In this document: positions 25,927-35,603 of the stretch, piece by piece
Position numbering within the stretch: the first letter of the stretch is position 1
Layout: each line of letters opens with the position of its first letter
Assembly (NCBI GenBank): GCA_003280225.1
Contig: QCFO01000014.1
Location: forward strand, 1-50,431
DNA length: 50,431 nt
Source: Prochlorococcus sp. AG-363-K07
GTDB taxonomy: Bacteria; Cyanobacteriota; Cyanobacteriia; PCC-6307; Cyanobiaceae
Direction: 5' to 3'
The notes under the pieces: generated by a model
Seen by the model: the letters and a program-made list of their open reading frames with translations, nothing else
The model's database searches: none
Told to the model about the DNA's origin: nothing
Position numbers and translations under genes: made by a program

Positions 25927-26081
25927 TGTCTAAGCAGAAAATCCAAGTTAAGTAAATATGTAATTCTAATGCTATTCCGAGGTGATTGTTGGGGAATATT
26001 TAGAAGTGAATTACCAGATTAGTATACACGAAGCAAAAGATTATGCAATGTAGCTGCTATTGAATGAGATAAGCATAGGAA

Positions 26082-27230
26082 CTAGTCTGTGGTAAGCGCG
26101 AATTGCTTGTAAAGTAAATAATATTTCTTAGTCATAGATTCAAGGCTGTATTTGGAGGATAGACTTAAGTTTAAATTTTGAATTTGAGCAAATAGAGATT
26201 GCTTATCCTGACCGAAAAATTGTTTTACTGTTCTTGCAAACTCAAGAGGAGAATATTTCTTGACGATGAAATCATCCGTAATAAATTGTCTAAAAGCGTA
26301 TATATCTGAACAGACAACAGGCGTACCAGTGCATAAGGATTCTAAAGCAATTAAGCCAAATGATTCCGTTAGAGAAGGGCATATAAGTATATCTAGTGCA
26401 TTTAAAATATGTTCTATATTCTCAATCTCACCAAGAGCATAAAGGCTCGATGATTCAATTCTTAATGGTCTATCAAAAGTATTTTTTATATTACTATATT
26501 CCATATTTTGTCCACAAATTAAAAACTTAAATTTGGGGCTATATCGATTAAGTAGTTCGGCCATTTGTAAAAAAAGATCTAAACCCTTATTGGGATCATT
26601 TCTTGCTATCAGGCCTACAAGGAAATCATCATCAGATAATTTCAATTCATTCCTGAGGGCAATCCTGTAATGTTTATTTGGTTTAAATATATCTGAATCA
26701 ACGGAATTATTTATAACGGTAGAGGAATGACGCCTATAGCCAAATTTATGATGAACATTGAAAGCCAAGTCCGAACAGTATATGATCTCTTTTGGAATAA
26801 AATGAGAAAGAATAGATAAAAGTATTACTGAAAGTTTTGTATGAAAGCTTTCCTTTTTTAATGAAGTACTTGCGTGGTGTATTGACCATATAACAGGATA
26901 CCTTCTTATTAAGAAGAATAATTTTGCTATACTTATCAATAGGTCTGAATGATAAAGCCATGTTTGTATTAAGTTAGGCTTAAGGGTCTTAATTAGCCTT
27001 ATTAATTTCAAAAATACGATTGGAGTTTGAAAAATATGCATCCCGTTCAAATGAAAGACGCTTATATTATTCTCAAGCAAAGATGATGAATAGCTAGCTT
27101 TCTCAGATAGGCATATAACAATATGCTCTATGTGAGAGTCTGATTTGTTCTGAATCAGATTCCACAAAATTCTTTGCGCACCTCCTCGCTCCAAAGTGGT
27201 TATCACATGTATTATGCGAACTCTTTCCAA
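26082..27230 (-). CDS. Family 4 glycosyltransferase
   Basis: A 382-residue GT-B glycosyltransferase. The N-terminal IIHVITTLERGGAQRIL is a standard GT4 acceptor-domain loop. The C-terminal domain carries VGLIARNDPNKGLDLFLQ for the donor and the ExE region in SLTESFGLIALESLCTGTPVV, the signature of GT4 retaining enzymes. It would transfer a sugar from UDP/GDP-sugar to the repeat-unit lipid. TTG is the start, with AAGG 3 bases upstream. It is divergent from a second GT4 gene (about 160 bases between starts). Confidence 0.85.
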   Translation of the reverse strand: MERVRIIHVITTLERGGAQRILWNLIQNKSDSHIEHIVICLSEKASYSSSLLENNISVFHLNGMHIFQTPIVFLKLIRLIKTLKPNLIQTWLYHSDLLISIAKLFFLIRRYPVIWSIHHASTSLKKESFHTKLSVILLSILSHFIPKEIIYCSDLAFNVHHKFGYRRHSSTVINNSVDSDIFKPNKHYRIALRNELKLSDDDFLVGLIARNDPNKGLDLFLQMAELLNRYSPKFKFLICGQNMEYSNIKNTFDRPLRIESSSLYALGEIENIEHILNALDILICPSLTESFGLIALESLCTGTPVVCSDIYAFRQFITDDFIVKKYSPLEFARTVKQFFGQDKQSLFAQIQNLNLSLSSKYSLESMTKKYYLLYKQFALTTD

Positions 27231-27390
27231 GTACCTTTTAAAACTTATGATAGTACGTCTGTTAACAATTTAGAAATTTGTTTCGGCATATTAACAAATC
27301 AATCATAGAGGAGGCTTTTTAAATATGAATAAAAATATATAGTAGTCTTAGAAAGAATTCATACTAACATTGAAGGAAACAATAAAAGGC

Positions 27391-28542
27391 ATGAGAACAG
27401 AAGAAAATATAGTTTTCTTTGCTAATACTTTGTGGTTTTTTGAAAAGTTCAAATTTAATCTAATAGAACATGTTGCCAAGTCTTCAAAAGTCTACTGTCT
27501 TTACTTGAAAAATGGGCCTCCAGTAGACAATAACAAGATCAATATATTAAAGGGAAAAGGTGTCATATTTCAAGCATTGACTTTTTATATATGTATTAAA
27601 ACTATAGCCAACTTATCATTCAATCTGAGGCTGAAATATACGCCTACTATTACGCCTAATAAAGTCATAGTATTTACTGTAGGGCCAATAATATTATCTA
27701 GTGTAATATTTATTAAGTACAGGAAAGAAACAATATACGTCTTGGAAGGACTAGGTCGTATCTTTACTTCTCAAAAGATAAGTTACCGTATAATAAAAAG
27801 ATTTTTAATTGGAATATATAGAATCCTGTTTTCTAAATGTAATTCTGTTCTTACATTAAATTATTCAGATGCAATGTATCTAGCAGAAATGAAAATAGCA
27901 CCACTAAAAAAGATCAAATTACTTCCAGGCACAGGATTAGACATTGGACAAATTGACAAAGAGTTAAAATTCAATCAAATCGAGCCTAAATATATTGACT
28001 TTATAGCAAGGTTAATACCTGAGAAAGGGGTATATAATTTTATTTACTCACGCATTAACTTATTGAAGTACCACCCCAATTTTGCTAAAGAGTATAAATT
28101 CAGAATTATAACTCCAGAATCAGATATTGACTCATTACCTAAAGGTGATATTGATTATCTAAATAGTCTAGGTATTATTGTCAAGCCATACCTAACTAAT
28201 ACGATCCAATATTACAAACAATCAAGGGCTGTCGTTATTCCTACAAAATATGGAGAAGGATTGTCAAGAGTAGCTCTTGAAGCATCATATTTAGGAATCC
28301 CACTGTTGGTTTCGAGAAATAGAGGCACAGAGGATTTTTTACCATTAAATTACAAATATTATATTGCCTCTCAAAATCCTTCTTCTATTGCGAATCAATT
28401 AGTTGAGATGTTAGAAGATATAGAATATTTTATTGAGTTAAGAAAAAATCGATGTCAGCTTCTTGCTGAGCGGTATTCTACCCATTCATCAATCGAGACA
28501 TTCTGCTCATTAATTTTAGAAAGCTACATGCATCCTTATTAA
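27391..28542 (+). CDS. Family 4 glycosyltransferase
   Basis: A GT-B transferase. Motifs are FFANTLWFFEKFKFN at the start, VYCLYLKNGPP, FIARLIPEKGVYNF (donor domain) and IPTKYGEGLSRVALEASYLGIPLLVS (ExxxxxE). An in-frame TTG at 27370 would add seven residues. I prefer the ATG at 27391. The domain order resembles WcaA/WbaZ-type enzymes that add a sugar to a lipid carrier. It is divergent from the other GT4 gene and 107 bases upstream of the NeuB-type synthase. Confidence 0.8.
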   Translation: MRTEENIVFFANTLWFFEKFKFNLIEHVAKSSKVYCLYLKNGPPVDNNKINILKGKGVIFQALTFYICIKTIANLSFNLRLKYTPTITPNKVIVFTVGPIILSSVIFIKYRKETIYVLEGLGRIFTSQKISYRIIKRFLIGIYRILFSKCNSVLTLNYSDAMYLAEMKIAPLKKIKLLPGTGLDIGQIDKELKFNQIEPKYIDFIARLIPEKGVYNFIYSRINLLKYHPNFAKEYKFRIITPESDIDSLPKGDIDYLNSLGIIVKPYLTNTIQYYKQSRAVVIPTKYGEGLSRVALEASYLGIPLLVSRNRGTEDFLPLNYKYYIASQNPSSIANQLVEMLEDIEYFIELRKNRCQLLAERYSTHSSIETFCSLILESYMHPY

Positions 28543-28649
28543 GTAAAAAAATCGTACGTACAACATGGCAAGACATAATTTTATAAAAGAAACCAAAATC
28601 AAGGCCTGTAGGCTTATTATGTATTTGTAGTCTAATAGTGGTTAGAAAA

Positions 28650-29732
28650 ATGAATAAAAAGATCATTCAAATAGGTAATTGCACAATTGGACTAGATCAG
28701 CCTACTTATTTTATTGCTGATATTGCAGCTAACCATGATGGTAAGTTGTTAAGAGCAATTGATCTGATAAATAGATGTGCAGAGGCAGGAGCTAATGCCG
28801 CAAAATTTCAAAACTTTAAAGCCGAAACAATTGTTTCAGATATAGGTTTTAAAAGCCTGGTTGACATTAAATCTCATCAAACTGGTTGGGAAAAGAGTGT
28901 TTATGATATTTATGATGCAGCATCAATTTCCCTTGAGTGGACATCCAAGCTAAAAGAGGCTTGTGACAATGCCGGCATTGACTACTTTACGTCTCCATAT
29001 GATTTGTCAATTATTGACTCTCTAGATAACTATGTGGCAGCATGGAAAATCGGTTCTGGTGATATTACTTGGCATGAATTAATAGCCGAATTATCAAAAA
29101 GGGAAAAACCCTTGCTAATAGCCACAGGAGCATCATCGATGTCTGATGTTAAAGCCGCAATGGAGATAATTCAAAAAAATAATGATGAAATAGTGCTCAT
29201 GCAATGCAATACAAACTATACAGCATCGTTGGAGAACTTTAAATATATTAATCTTTCAGTAATTTCGTCTTACTTAAAAGAATTTCCACATGTAATTCAA
29301 GGGTTATCTGATCACACTCCGGGTCACACGACTGTGCTTGGTGCAATAACTCTGGGAGCAAGGGTTGTAGAAAAACATTTTACAGACGACATTACAAGAA
29401 CTGGGCCAGATCATAAATTCTCTATGGATCCATCCTCTTGGAAAGAAATGGTAGTTAGGTCAAGAGAGTTAGAGGAAGCCCTGGGAAACGGAGTGAAAAA
29501 GGTTGAAGAAAATGAGGCTGAAACAGTAGTACTGCAAAGACGAGCACTTAGGACAGCTTCAGCGCTGAAAGCAGGGACTTTGATTGATAAGAAAAACGTA
29601 ATACCACTTAGACCATGTCCTGCTGACGGTTTGGCACCAAGTATGATAGATAAGCTATGTCATAGAGTTCTAAAAAGAGACTTGCGCAAAGGTGAATTAG
29701 TGAAATTAGAAGATACTGAAGAATGCAGTTAA
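28650..29732 (+). CDS. neuB: NeuB/PseI-family nonulosonic acid synthase
   Basis: The enzyme condenses phosphoenolpyruvate with a 6-deoxy or N-acetyl hexose to give a nine-carbon acid (sialic, pseudaminic or legionaminic type). The N-terminal TIM barrel has FIADIAANHDGKLLRA, ANAAKFQNF, KIGSGDITW, LIATGASS and QGLSDHTPGHT. The C-terminal SAF (antifreeze-like) domain has RALRTASALKAGT near residue 290. GTG at 28638 would add four residues. ATG at 28650 is chosen. Which hexose is used cannot be read. A pseudaminic-type CMP-transferase and methylase nearby favour a Pse-like product. The next gene begins 1 base after its stop. Confidence 0.85.
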   Translation: MNKKIIQIGNCTIGLDQPTYFIADIAANHDGKLLRAIDLINRCAEAGANAAKFQNFKAETIVSDIGFKSLVDIKSHQTGWEKSVYDIYDAASISLEWTSKLKEACDNAGIDYFTSPYDLSIIDSLDNYVAAWKIGSGDITWHELIAELSKREKPLLIATGASSMSDVKAAMEIIQKNNDEIVLMQCNTNYTASLENFKYINLSVISSYLKEFPHVIQGLSDHTPGHTTVLGAITLGARVVEKHFTDDITRTGPDHKFSMDPSSWKEMVVRSRELEEALGNGVKKVEENEAETVVLQRRALRTASALKAGTLIDKKNVIPLRPCPADGLAPSMIDKLCHRVLKRDLRKGELVKLEDTEECS

Positions 29733-29733
29733 A

Positions 29734-30372
29734 ATGAAGCCATACATTGTAATTCCTGCATTTAATGAGCAAGATACAATAAAAAATGTGATAGAGGAAG
29801 CAAAGTTATACGTAGATAATGTTCTTGTAGTTGATGATTTTAGTCAAGATAAAACCGCTTTACTTGCTAAAGAGTGTGGTGCTGAGGTGCTAAAGATAAC
29901 AAAAAATTGTGGCTATGATGAATCAATAGAAGCAGGCATCAAGTATGCATTAGATATGGGAGCTTCATCTATCCTCACTCTAGATGCTGATGGTCAACAC
30001 CCATTGCATTTCATACCGAAAATGGTGAAACATGTCGAAAGCAAAGAATTTGAATTAGTAATTGCTATTCGGACTATTTTACCGAGACCAAGCGAGAAGT
30101 TATTCTCTTACGTAACCTATAGATTATTTGGCATTGAAGACATTACATGTGGGATGAAATGCTATTCAAAACAAATATGTAAGGAGTACGGCTTTGGCTC
30201 AAAATACAAATCTGTCGGCACCTATTTAACAATAAAGGCATTAAAACATTCATTGCCATGCAAAAAAATATATATTCCGATAAAGCCAAGATTAAATTCA
30301 TCGCGTTTTGGTATGAATATAAAATCTGAGATTACCATTATCAAAGCTCTATTAACTTCATTCTTCTACTGA
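29734..30372 (+). CDS. Family 2 glycosyltransferase (polyprenyl-phosphate sugar synthase-like)
   Basis: A 212-residue GT-A enzyme: VIPAFNEQDTIKNVI start, VVDDFSQDKT, DADGQHPLHF (DxD metal site) and GIEDITCGMKCYSK. The compact form matches the dolichol/undecaprenyl-phosphate sugar synthase-type GT2 group, which attaches a sugar to a polyprenyl phosphate. No membrane span is visible beyond the C-terminal hydrophobic stretch (ALLTSFFY). It is directly downstream of neuB (1 base), so co-transcribed. The donor is unknown. Confidence 0.8.
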   Translation: MKPYIVIPAFNEQDTIKNVIEEAKLYVDNVLVVDDFSQDKTALLAKECGAEVLKITKNCGYDESIEAGIKYALDMGASSILTLDADGQHPLHFIPKMVKHVESKEFELVIAIRTILPRPSEKLFSYVTYRLFGIEDITCGMKCYSKQICKEYGFGSKYKSVGTYLTIKALKHSLPCKKIYIPIKPRLNSSRFGMNIKSEITIIKALLTSFFY

Positions 30373-30472
30373 GTCGAAAGGACAAGATCTCAAATAAGAT
30401 TGTTTAAAATCATTTAATGCGTGGACTTAAAGATTGAAATGGATTAGAGTATTATTTATTTGATATTGATAA

Positions 30473-31432
30473 GTGTACGTTTGTCCATCATGCAAGGGAG
30501 AGCTTAGAAAGGGAGAAGGTAATACTGTTTTTCTAGAATGCTTAAACAAAGGCTGTAGATTATTGCATAATAAATTTGATTTGATAGGGGAAAAGCCAGT
30601 ACTAATACCTTATGAATTAGAAGATTGTATTTTTAAAAACATTAGAGCTGGCGGAGTCCTAAATTTTGGTAGCAAGAGAAGAAGTCCATCAGTTAAAGCA
30701 TTAAAATATACGCAATTTATCAAAAGGATCTTTATAGGGAGGAATAGTCAAACCACTAAAAATTTTCAGTATCTTATTAGAAGCTTAAAGGCAAATTCAA
30801 AATTATTAATTGTAGGGGGCGGAACGGTTGGATCAGGAATGGAAGAATTTCACTCTTATTGTGTCTCACATAACATAAGTTGTGAATCAATAGATGTGTA
30901 CTATTCGGAAAATATAACGGTAGTTGCAGACGCACATTATCTTCCCTACTTAAATGAATATTTCGACATGGTTATAGTCCAAGCTGTTTTAGAGCATGTA
31001 GTGAATCCTAGCAGAGTTGTTTCTGAAATTTTCAGAGTATTGTCAACTGAAGGTATTGTTTACTCTGAAACACCCTTTATTCAATCTGTCCACGAAGGCC
31101 CATATGATTTCACAAGGTTTACACATTCTGGTCATAGATGGCTGTTTAAACAATTCGAGGAAATTAGATCAGGTTCGGTCCATGGGGCTTTCTCCTCAAC
31201 TCTTTTTATTTTTAGCTACGCATTAACAGGCCTATTTAAAAGTAAGTATATTGGAATAGTAATTAGAATCCTATTCAATCGTTTATGCTTATTATTAGAT
31301 GGCTTGGTGGGCAAGAAACATAATATAGATACGGCATGTGGTTGCTATTTTATGGGGAAAAAGCCAAAAGTCAAAAGAGAGTTCCAATGTAATAGCTGGA
31401 TTGCTAGCTACTATAGGGGATCACAATCCTGA
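30473..31432 (+). CDS. Zn-ribbon plus SAM-dependent methyltransferase
   Basis: A 319-residue protein starting with a short zinc-ribbon (CPSCKGELR, then LECLNKGCR), similar to the N-terminal part of Trm112-linked and sugar methyltransferases. Next is a class I methyltransferase core: LLIVGGGTVGSGM (motif I), VADAHYLPY and MVIVQAVLEHVVNP (motif IV). The GTG start is the only option, as TAA lies directly in front in the same frame. It would methylate a sugar, carboxylate or lipid. By context it modifies a sugar of the locus. Confidence 0.75.
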   Translation: MYVCPSCKGELRKGEGNTVFLECLNKGCRLLHNKFDLIGEKPVLIPYELEDCIFKNIRAGGVLNFGSKRRSPSVKALKYTQFIKRIFIGRNSQTTKNFQYLIRSLKANSKLLIVGGGTVGSGMEEFHSYCVSHNISCESIDVYYSENITVVADAHYLPYLNEYFDMVIVQAVLEHVVNPSRVVSEIFRVLSTEGIVYSETPFIQSVHEGPYDFTRFTHSGHRWLFKQFEEIRSGSVHGAFSSTLFIFSYALTGLFKSKYIGIVIRILFNRLCLLLDGLVGKKHNIDTACGCYFMGKKPKVKREFQCNSWIASYYRGSQS

Positions 31433-31506
31433 TGAATATTCGATAATTGCCTTTTGATTTATATTTTGGGTATAATAAGGGTAAGTAACAAAAAGGAAAT
31501 TAAAAT

Positions 31507-32829
31507 ATGAGCAGACTATCATATGCTTGTGATGAGAATATGGTTGGGGAAAGGATGATTAAATTTGCAAAAGAGTTATATCCATGTAATCGATCAATTA
31601 TGGGCCCAGATATAAGATCTGGCTTAAAAAAATTTATAGAAGCAAACCCGTCATTTATTCCAATAAAATATAGAACTGGTGAAAATGTATTCGATTGGGA
31701 AATACCAAAGGAGTGGATAATACGTGAGGCCTATATAGAAGATCAATCAGGGCTGAAGATAGCTGAATTTAGCAAAAACAATCTTCACCTGGTTGGCTAT
31801 TCAACAAGTATTGATGAAAGGATATCTAAAAATGATTTACTAAAGAAAATACATACACTTCCAGAAATGCCTGATGCTATACCATACGTAACTTCATACT
31901 ATAAGAAAGACTGGGGATTTTGCCTTGCTCATAATGAATTATCAAAGTTAACGGAAGATAATTATAAAGTTTATATTGATTCTGAACACAAGCCTGGTGA
32001 GTTGTGGGTATTAGAAGCCGTAATCCCTGGAATATATAAGGAAGAAATATTCTTCTCCTCATATCTATGCCACCCTTCAATGGCAAATAATGAACTTAGT
32101 GGACCTGTACTCCTTAATGAAATAGTTAATTATGTGAAAGCAATAAAAAACAGAAAGTATACATTTAGATTTGTAATTCTTCCCGAAACTATTGGATCAA
32201 TAGCCTACTTATCTAGACGTACTAAATTGCTCAAGAAAAATATGATTTGTGGATTTAATCTATCCTGCGTAGGCGATGAAAGATCGTATTCACATGTGAA
32301 ATCAAGGCTTGGAAATAATTTAGCAGACAAAGCACTGAGAGCTGCATTGATTGGCTTAGAAAATGTGAATGAGTATAATTTTCTTGAGAGAGGTTCAGAT
32401 GAAAGGCAGTATTGTGCCCCAGGCATTGATCTACCAGTTTGTACTTTTTGTAGAAGTAAATTTGGAACTTATCCTGAATATCACACAAGCAAAGATGATT
32501 TTGATCTGGTAACATCAAACGGACTGCTAGGGTCTTTTGATGTTTTAAGAAATATCATTAATTCATTTGAATTAGGAATATACCCTTGCGTTCAAGTTCT
32601 AGGTGAGCCACAACTTGGCAAAAGGGGCCTGTGGCCAACTTCGTCTAAATTAAATAGAGGCAAGCAGCACAGTAAAATTAGGATAGACCTATTAGCTTAC
32701 TGCGATTCTGTTCATAATATCTTTGAGATAGCAGAGTTAATAAAGGTAGACCTAAAAACTGTTATAAATGAACTAAAAATTCTTAATAATGCAGGACTTG
32801 TAGATCTAAAGGATAACGTGAGCCGTTAA
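31507..32829 (+). CDS. DUF4910-type aminopeptidase-like protein of glycan loci
   Basis: A 440-residue protein. The fold is a zinc-exopeptidase (M28-like) core with an inserted domain and a C-terminal winged-helix-like segment (residues about 370-440: IDLLAYCDSVHNIFEIAEL). It has LCHPSMANNELSGP, LPETIGS, DERQYCAPGIDLPV and YHTSKDD. In relatives I recall, the first block reads CHPSxANDNLSG, so the metal-ligand Asp appears as Asn here. Such proteins occur in nonulosonic acid and flagellin-glycosylation loci, with unclear activity. The ATG is preceded by AAAAAGGAAATTAA. It could be an amidase or deacylase for an intermediate, or have lost activity. Confidence 0.75.
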   Translation: MSRLSYACDENMVGERMIKFAKELYPCNRSIMGPDIRSGLKKFIEANPSFIPIKYRTGENVFDWEIPKEWIIREAYIEDQSGLKIAEFSKNNLHLVGYSTSIDERISKNDLLKKIHTLPEMPDAIPYVTSYYKKDWGFCLAHNELSKLTEDNYKVYIDSEHKPGELWVLEAVIPGIYKEEIFFSSYLCHPSMANNELSGPVLLNEIVNYVKAIKNRKYTFRFVILPETIGSIAYLSRRTKLLKKNMICGFNLSCVGDERSYSHVKSRLGNNLADKALRAALIGLENVNEYNFLERGSDERQYCAPGIDLPVCTFCRSKFGTYPEYHTSKDDFDLVTSNGLLGSFDVLRNIINSFELGIYPCVQVLGEPQLGKRGLWPTSSKLNRGKQHSKIRIDLLAYCDSVHNIFEIAELIKVDLKTVINELKILNNAGLVDLKDNVSR

Positions 32830-33088
32830 GTAAGATTTAATTTAAATGCAGACACTAATCCAAGAAGTAATTACATTGCAGATGTAATTGAACTACTATG
32901 AGACTTTAAGGGACAGTATTGCTAGCTTAAGGAGATAAAGTGAATATTTCAGGTTAATATTGACTTGTGTTATATATACGGCTATTCCTAATCTTTAATT
33001 AGTTCCAGTTTCAAATGAATTAGACTTCTTAATAGAATATTGGTTCCTAGGCTAGGGGCTCTAGACTCTTCTTTAAATTAAAATCCCT

Positions 33089-33808
33089 ATGATTAATATT
33101 TGCTTAATACCTGCAAGAGGCGGTTCTAAACGAATACCAAGAAAGAATATAAAGAAGTTTCATGGCAAGCCACTTATTGCCTGGTCAATTGAGGCCGCGA
33201 AGGAGTCAGGACTGTTTAATTCGGTGTATGTATCAACAGATGATCAAGAAATTGCAGAAATAGCTAAGTCTTATGGAGCAATTATACCTTTTCTCAGGCC
33301 TAGTTCACTATCAAATGATACTGCAAATGATAAGGAGGTTAGGGAACACTTTATGGGATGGATGAAATCTAAGAATATAAGTGCAGATATACTGTGTTAT
33401 CTCTACCCCACAGCTCCATTTGTGACAAAGGAGACATTGATAAAATGCAGGGAACTCCTGTTAAATAGTGGTGCAGAGGCGGCGCAGACAGTAACAACAT
33501 ACGCATACCCTGCTCTGCGCGCCCTAAAAAAAGATGATAAAGGATTTCTAACTTTTATGTGGAAAGAATATGAACATATTCGTAGTCAAGATATAACTGA
33601 ACTAATACATGATGCTGGTCAATGTTATTTTTTCAATCTAAAGAAATACACAGAAGGTAAAGTCAGGGTGGGTTATCATGTACCAAGGTTAGAATGTCAA
33701 GATATAGATACAGTAGAAGACTTTCAAGTTGCCGAAGAACTCTTTAAATTTGTGATGAGGGAACGTATTGAGGGGAGTAACTTTGGAATAGATATCTCAA
33801 TAGAATAA
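33089..33808 (+). CDS. pseF: PseF/NeuA-type CMP-nonulosonic acid cytidylyltransferase
   Basis: A 239-residue CTP transferase that activates a nonulosonic acid. The N-terminal block is CLIPARGGSKRIPRKN. Further blocks are VSTDDQEIAEI, IPFLRPSSLS, LYPTAPFVTKE and HDAGQCYFFN. PFLRPxxLS, YPTAPF and DAGQxYxF are the markers that separate PseF-like pseudaminic enzymes from NeuA. The C-terminus DIDTVEDFQVAEEL closes the fold. It would produce CMP-pseudaminate or a close relative. The ATG is well placed (no overlap; 33089 is 259 bases after the previous stop). Together with pseB and neuB this gives the first, condensation and activation steps. Confidence 0.85.
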   Translation: MINICLIPARGGSKRIPRKNIKKFHGKPLIAWSIEAAKESGLFNSVYVSTDDQEIAEIAKSYGAIIPFLRPSSLSNDTANDKEVREHFMGWMKSKNISADILCYLYPTAPFVTKETLIKCRELLLNSGAEAAQTVTTYAYPALRALKKDDKGFLTFMWKEYEHIRSQDITELIHDAGQCYFFNLKKYTEGKVRVGYHVPRLECQDIDTVEDFQVAEELFKFVMRERIEGSNFGIDISIE

Positions 33809-33881
33809 GGACAGTATTGTTGTTAGAATAAGATCTATTTGATAAAATAAGATTATTATAATAGCTATGGGGATGTTTGCT

Positions 33882-34478
33882 ATGACAAGTACTGAGCAAG
33901 AAAAGTTTTGGGAGGGGAAGTTTGGAGATGATTATGTTGATAGGAACTCGTCTCATAACACTATTAATCATTATTCTAAAATACTAGTAAATAATCGAAT
34001 AAATATTGACAGTGCTATTGAATTAGGGGCTAATATAGGGATAAATTTAGATTCTTTAAAATGTATTTTCCCACGGTGCAAAACTTTCGGAATAGAAATC
34101 AATAAGAAAGCCTTTGCTATCCTAAACAAAAAGCATCCTTCTTATCATGGTAGTGTATATAACTTTAGCACAAATGAGAAGTATAATCTTGCCTTCTCTA
34201 ACTGTGTTTTGATACATCAAAATCCAGAGAAGCTTAATGAATTCTATTCAATCCTGTATACACTCTCTAACCAATATATATTGATCAATGAGTACTTTTC
34301 TCCTTCTCCAGTAGAAATAAATTACAGGAATAATCGTGATAAGTTATTTAAGAGAGATTTTGCAAAGGAATTATGGGAAAAATATCCCAATCTAAATCTT
34401 ATAGATTATGGATTCTTCTGGTCAAAAGATACTCATACATGGGGTGATGATGCTAATTGGTTTTTATTTAAAAAATGA
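33882..34478 (+). CDS. Pseudaminic acid biosynthesis-associated methylase
   Basis: A SAM methyltransferase of about 198 residues. TEQEKFWEGKFGDDYVDRN at the N-terminus is the signature start of the Pse-associated methylase family. AIELGANIGINLDSL is the SAM loop and LAFSNCVLIHQNPEKL the later motif. WGDDANWFLF ends the protein. The ATG at 33882 is preferred to 33867 because family members start close to the QEEFW element, and GGGG sits upstream. It probably methylates the nonulosonic acid or its precursor. It follows pseF at 73 bases. Convergent with the next gene. Confidence 0.75.
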   Translation: MTSTEQEKFWEGKFGDDYVDRNSSHNTINHYSKILVNNRINIDSAIELGANIGINLDSLKCIFPRCKTFGIEINKKAFAILNKKHPSYHGSVYNFSTNEKYNLAFSNCVLIHQNPEKLNEFYSILYTLSNQYILINEYFSPSPVEINYRNNRDKLFKRDFAKELWEKYPNLNLIDYGFFWSKDTHTWGDDANWFLFKK

Positions 34479-34501
34479 TTGCTAATGAAGTACAATATGT
34501 T

Positions 34502-35587
34502 TTAATTCATATTTTCTTGGACTAGTTCAAAATAACCTGCAGAAATAGGACGAGCTTTAGTTTTTCCAAATAATTTTCTTACTGGAGTAGCGTAGTTATG
34601 GATTCCTGCACTTCTATTAATTGATATATTAAATCCCTCCAGCAAGTAATCTAGTATAGAGTAACTTTCCGAAAATGTTGGCTCATAAAAAGGAGAAGAG
34701 TCGTACCGATTGCAAAAGTATAAGTATTTTGAATTAAGCATAATGCTAGAATTTAAGTATGACTTAAATTCTTTTCGGGACATTTCACCTAAGCTATAGA
34801 AGTTTGTAAGTAAATCAACTCTTAAATCTGATCCTGTAAAAACTTCAGAAAATTTATGATAATAATCTACGGTGACAAATAGAAAATCATATGTAGTTGT
34901 ATGGATTTCACTACAGTATTTCCTGAATGTATTCTGATCGTAAATTGCGTACATAGTCGAGCCAGGGAATGACTCTCCTAAGAAGATTGCACTCCTAGCC
35001 AGTTGATGTGGAAAATCAACCAAAATAAAATTTGCTTGAGGGAATATTTTCTTCATAACATACTGAAACCCTCCATAATATGTCCCTATATCGAGAATTG
35101 TTTTAAGGTTAAATGTATTATTAGAAGTATTATTAAAAAAGTTTCGAATTACAGAGGTAAAATAGATGTATCTTAGCCATCGTATATTAGCTGAGTGCCG
35201 GCGAGAGAAAAAATAGGCTAGATTGTTCCCTGGTGATTGATGAATGGGGCACTTCTTAAGTATATCGTATCCTTTTATTAATTTAATTATAGAGATATCA
35301 TCAAAGAAATAAGATCTCTGATCAGGCCCGTGAATAATATTCGAAAGTAAAGTCCCAAATATATACTTTATATAACGATATAAACCATATGATTTAAGAC
35401 TGTAGAAATTAAACTGTAATGGAGCACCACAATCATCTTGCATGCCCCAATTTCTATAGTTATTCAATAATTGATGATATTTTTGATTCTTTGCTTGATT
35501 CACAATTGTCGCATGCTTCTCATCCAATTCATTTGTTTTACTAGATAGAGATGCTTCCCATAATTTCTTAGCTATAGATAAATACAT
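34502..35587 (-). CDS. Putative sugar O-methyltransferase (NanM-like, TIGR04371 type)
   Basis: A 361-residue protein. The N-terminal part has HQLLNNYRNWGMQDDCGAPL, the SAM domain has TILDIGTYYGGFQYVMKKIF, ANFILVDFPHQL and AIYDQN. The WG-PL pattern followed by DIG-G-GG fits the putative sugar O-methyltransferase family that I know from glycan clusters. It would methylate a sugar hydroxyl. It lies 16 bases downstream of a CmoA-like gene, so the two are one operon on the minus strand, convergent with the Pse methylase. Confidence 0.65.
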   Translation of the reverse strand: MYLSIAKKLWEASLSSKTNELDEKHATIVNQAKNQKYHQLLNNYRNWGMQDDCGAPLQFNFYSLKSYGLYRYIKYIFGTLLSNIIHGPDQRSYFFDDISIIKLIKGYDILKKCPIHQSPGNNLAYFFSRRHSANIRWLRYIYFTSVIRNFFNNTSNNTFNLKTILDIGTYYGGFQYVMKKIFPQANFILVDFPHQLARSAIFLGESFPGSTMYAIYDQNTFRKYCSEIHTTTYDFLFVTVDYYHKFSEVFTGSDLRVDLLTNFYSLGEMSRKEFKSYLNSSIMLNSKYLYFCNRYDSSPFYEPTFSESYSILDYLLEGFNISINRSAGIHNYATPVRKLFGKTKARPISAGYFELVQENMN

Positions 35588-35603
35588 AAACTAAAATTTT
35601 TAT

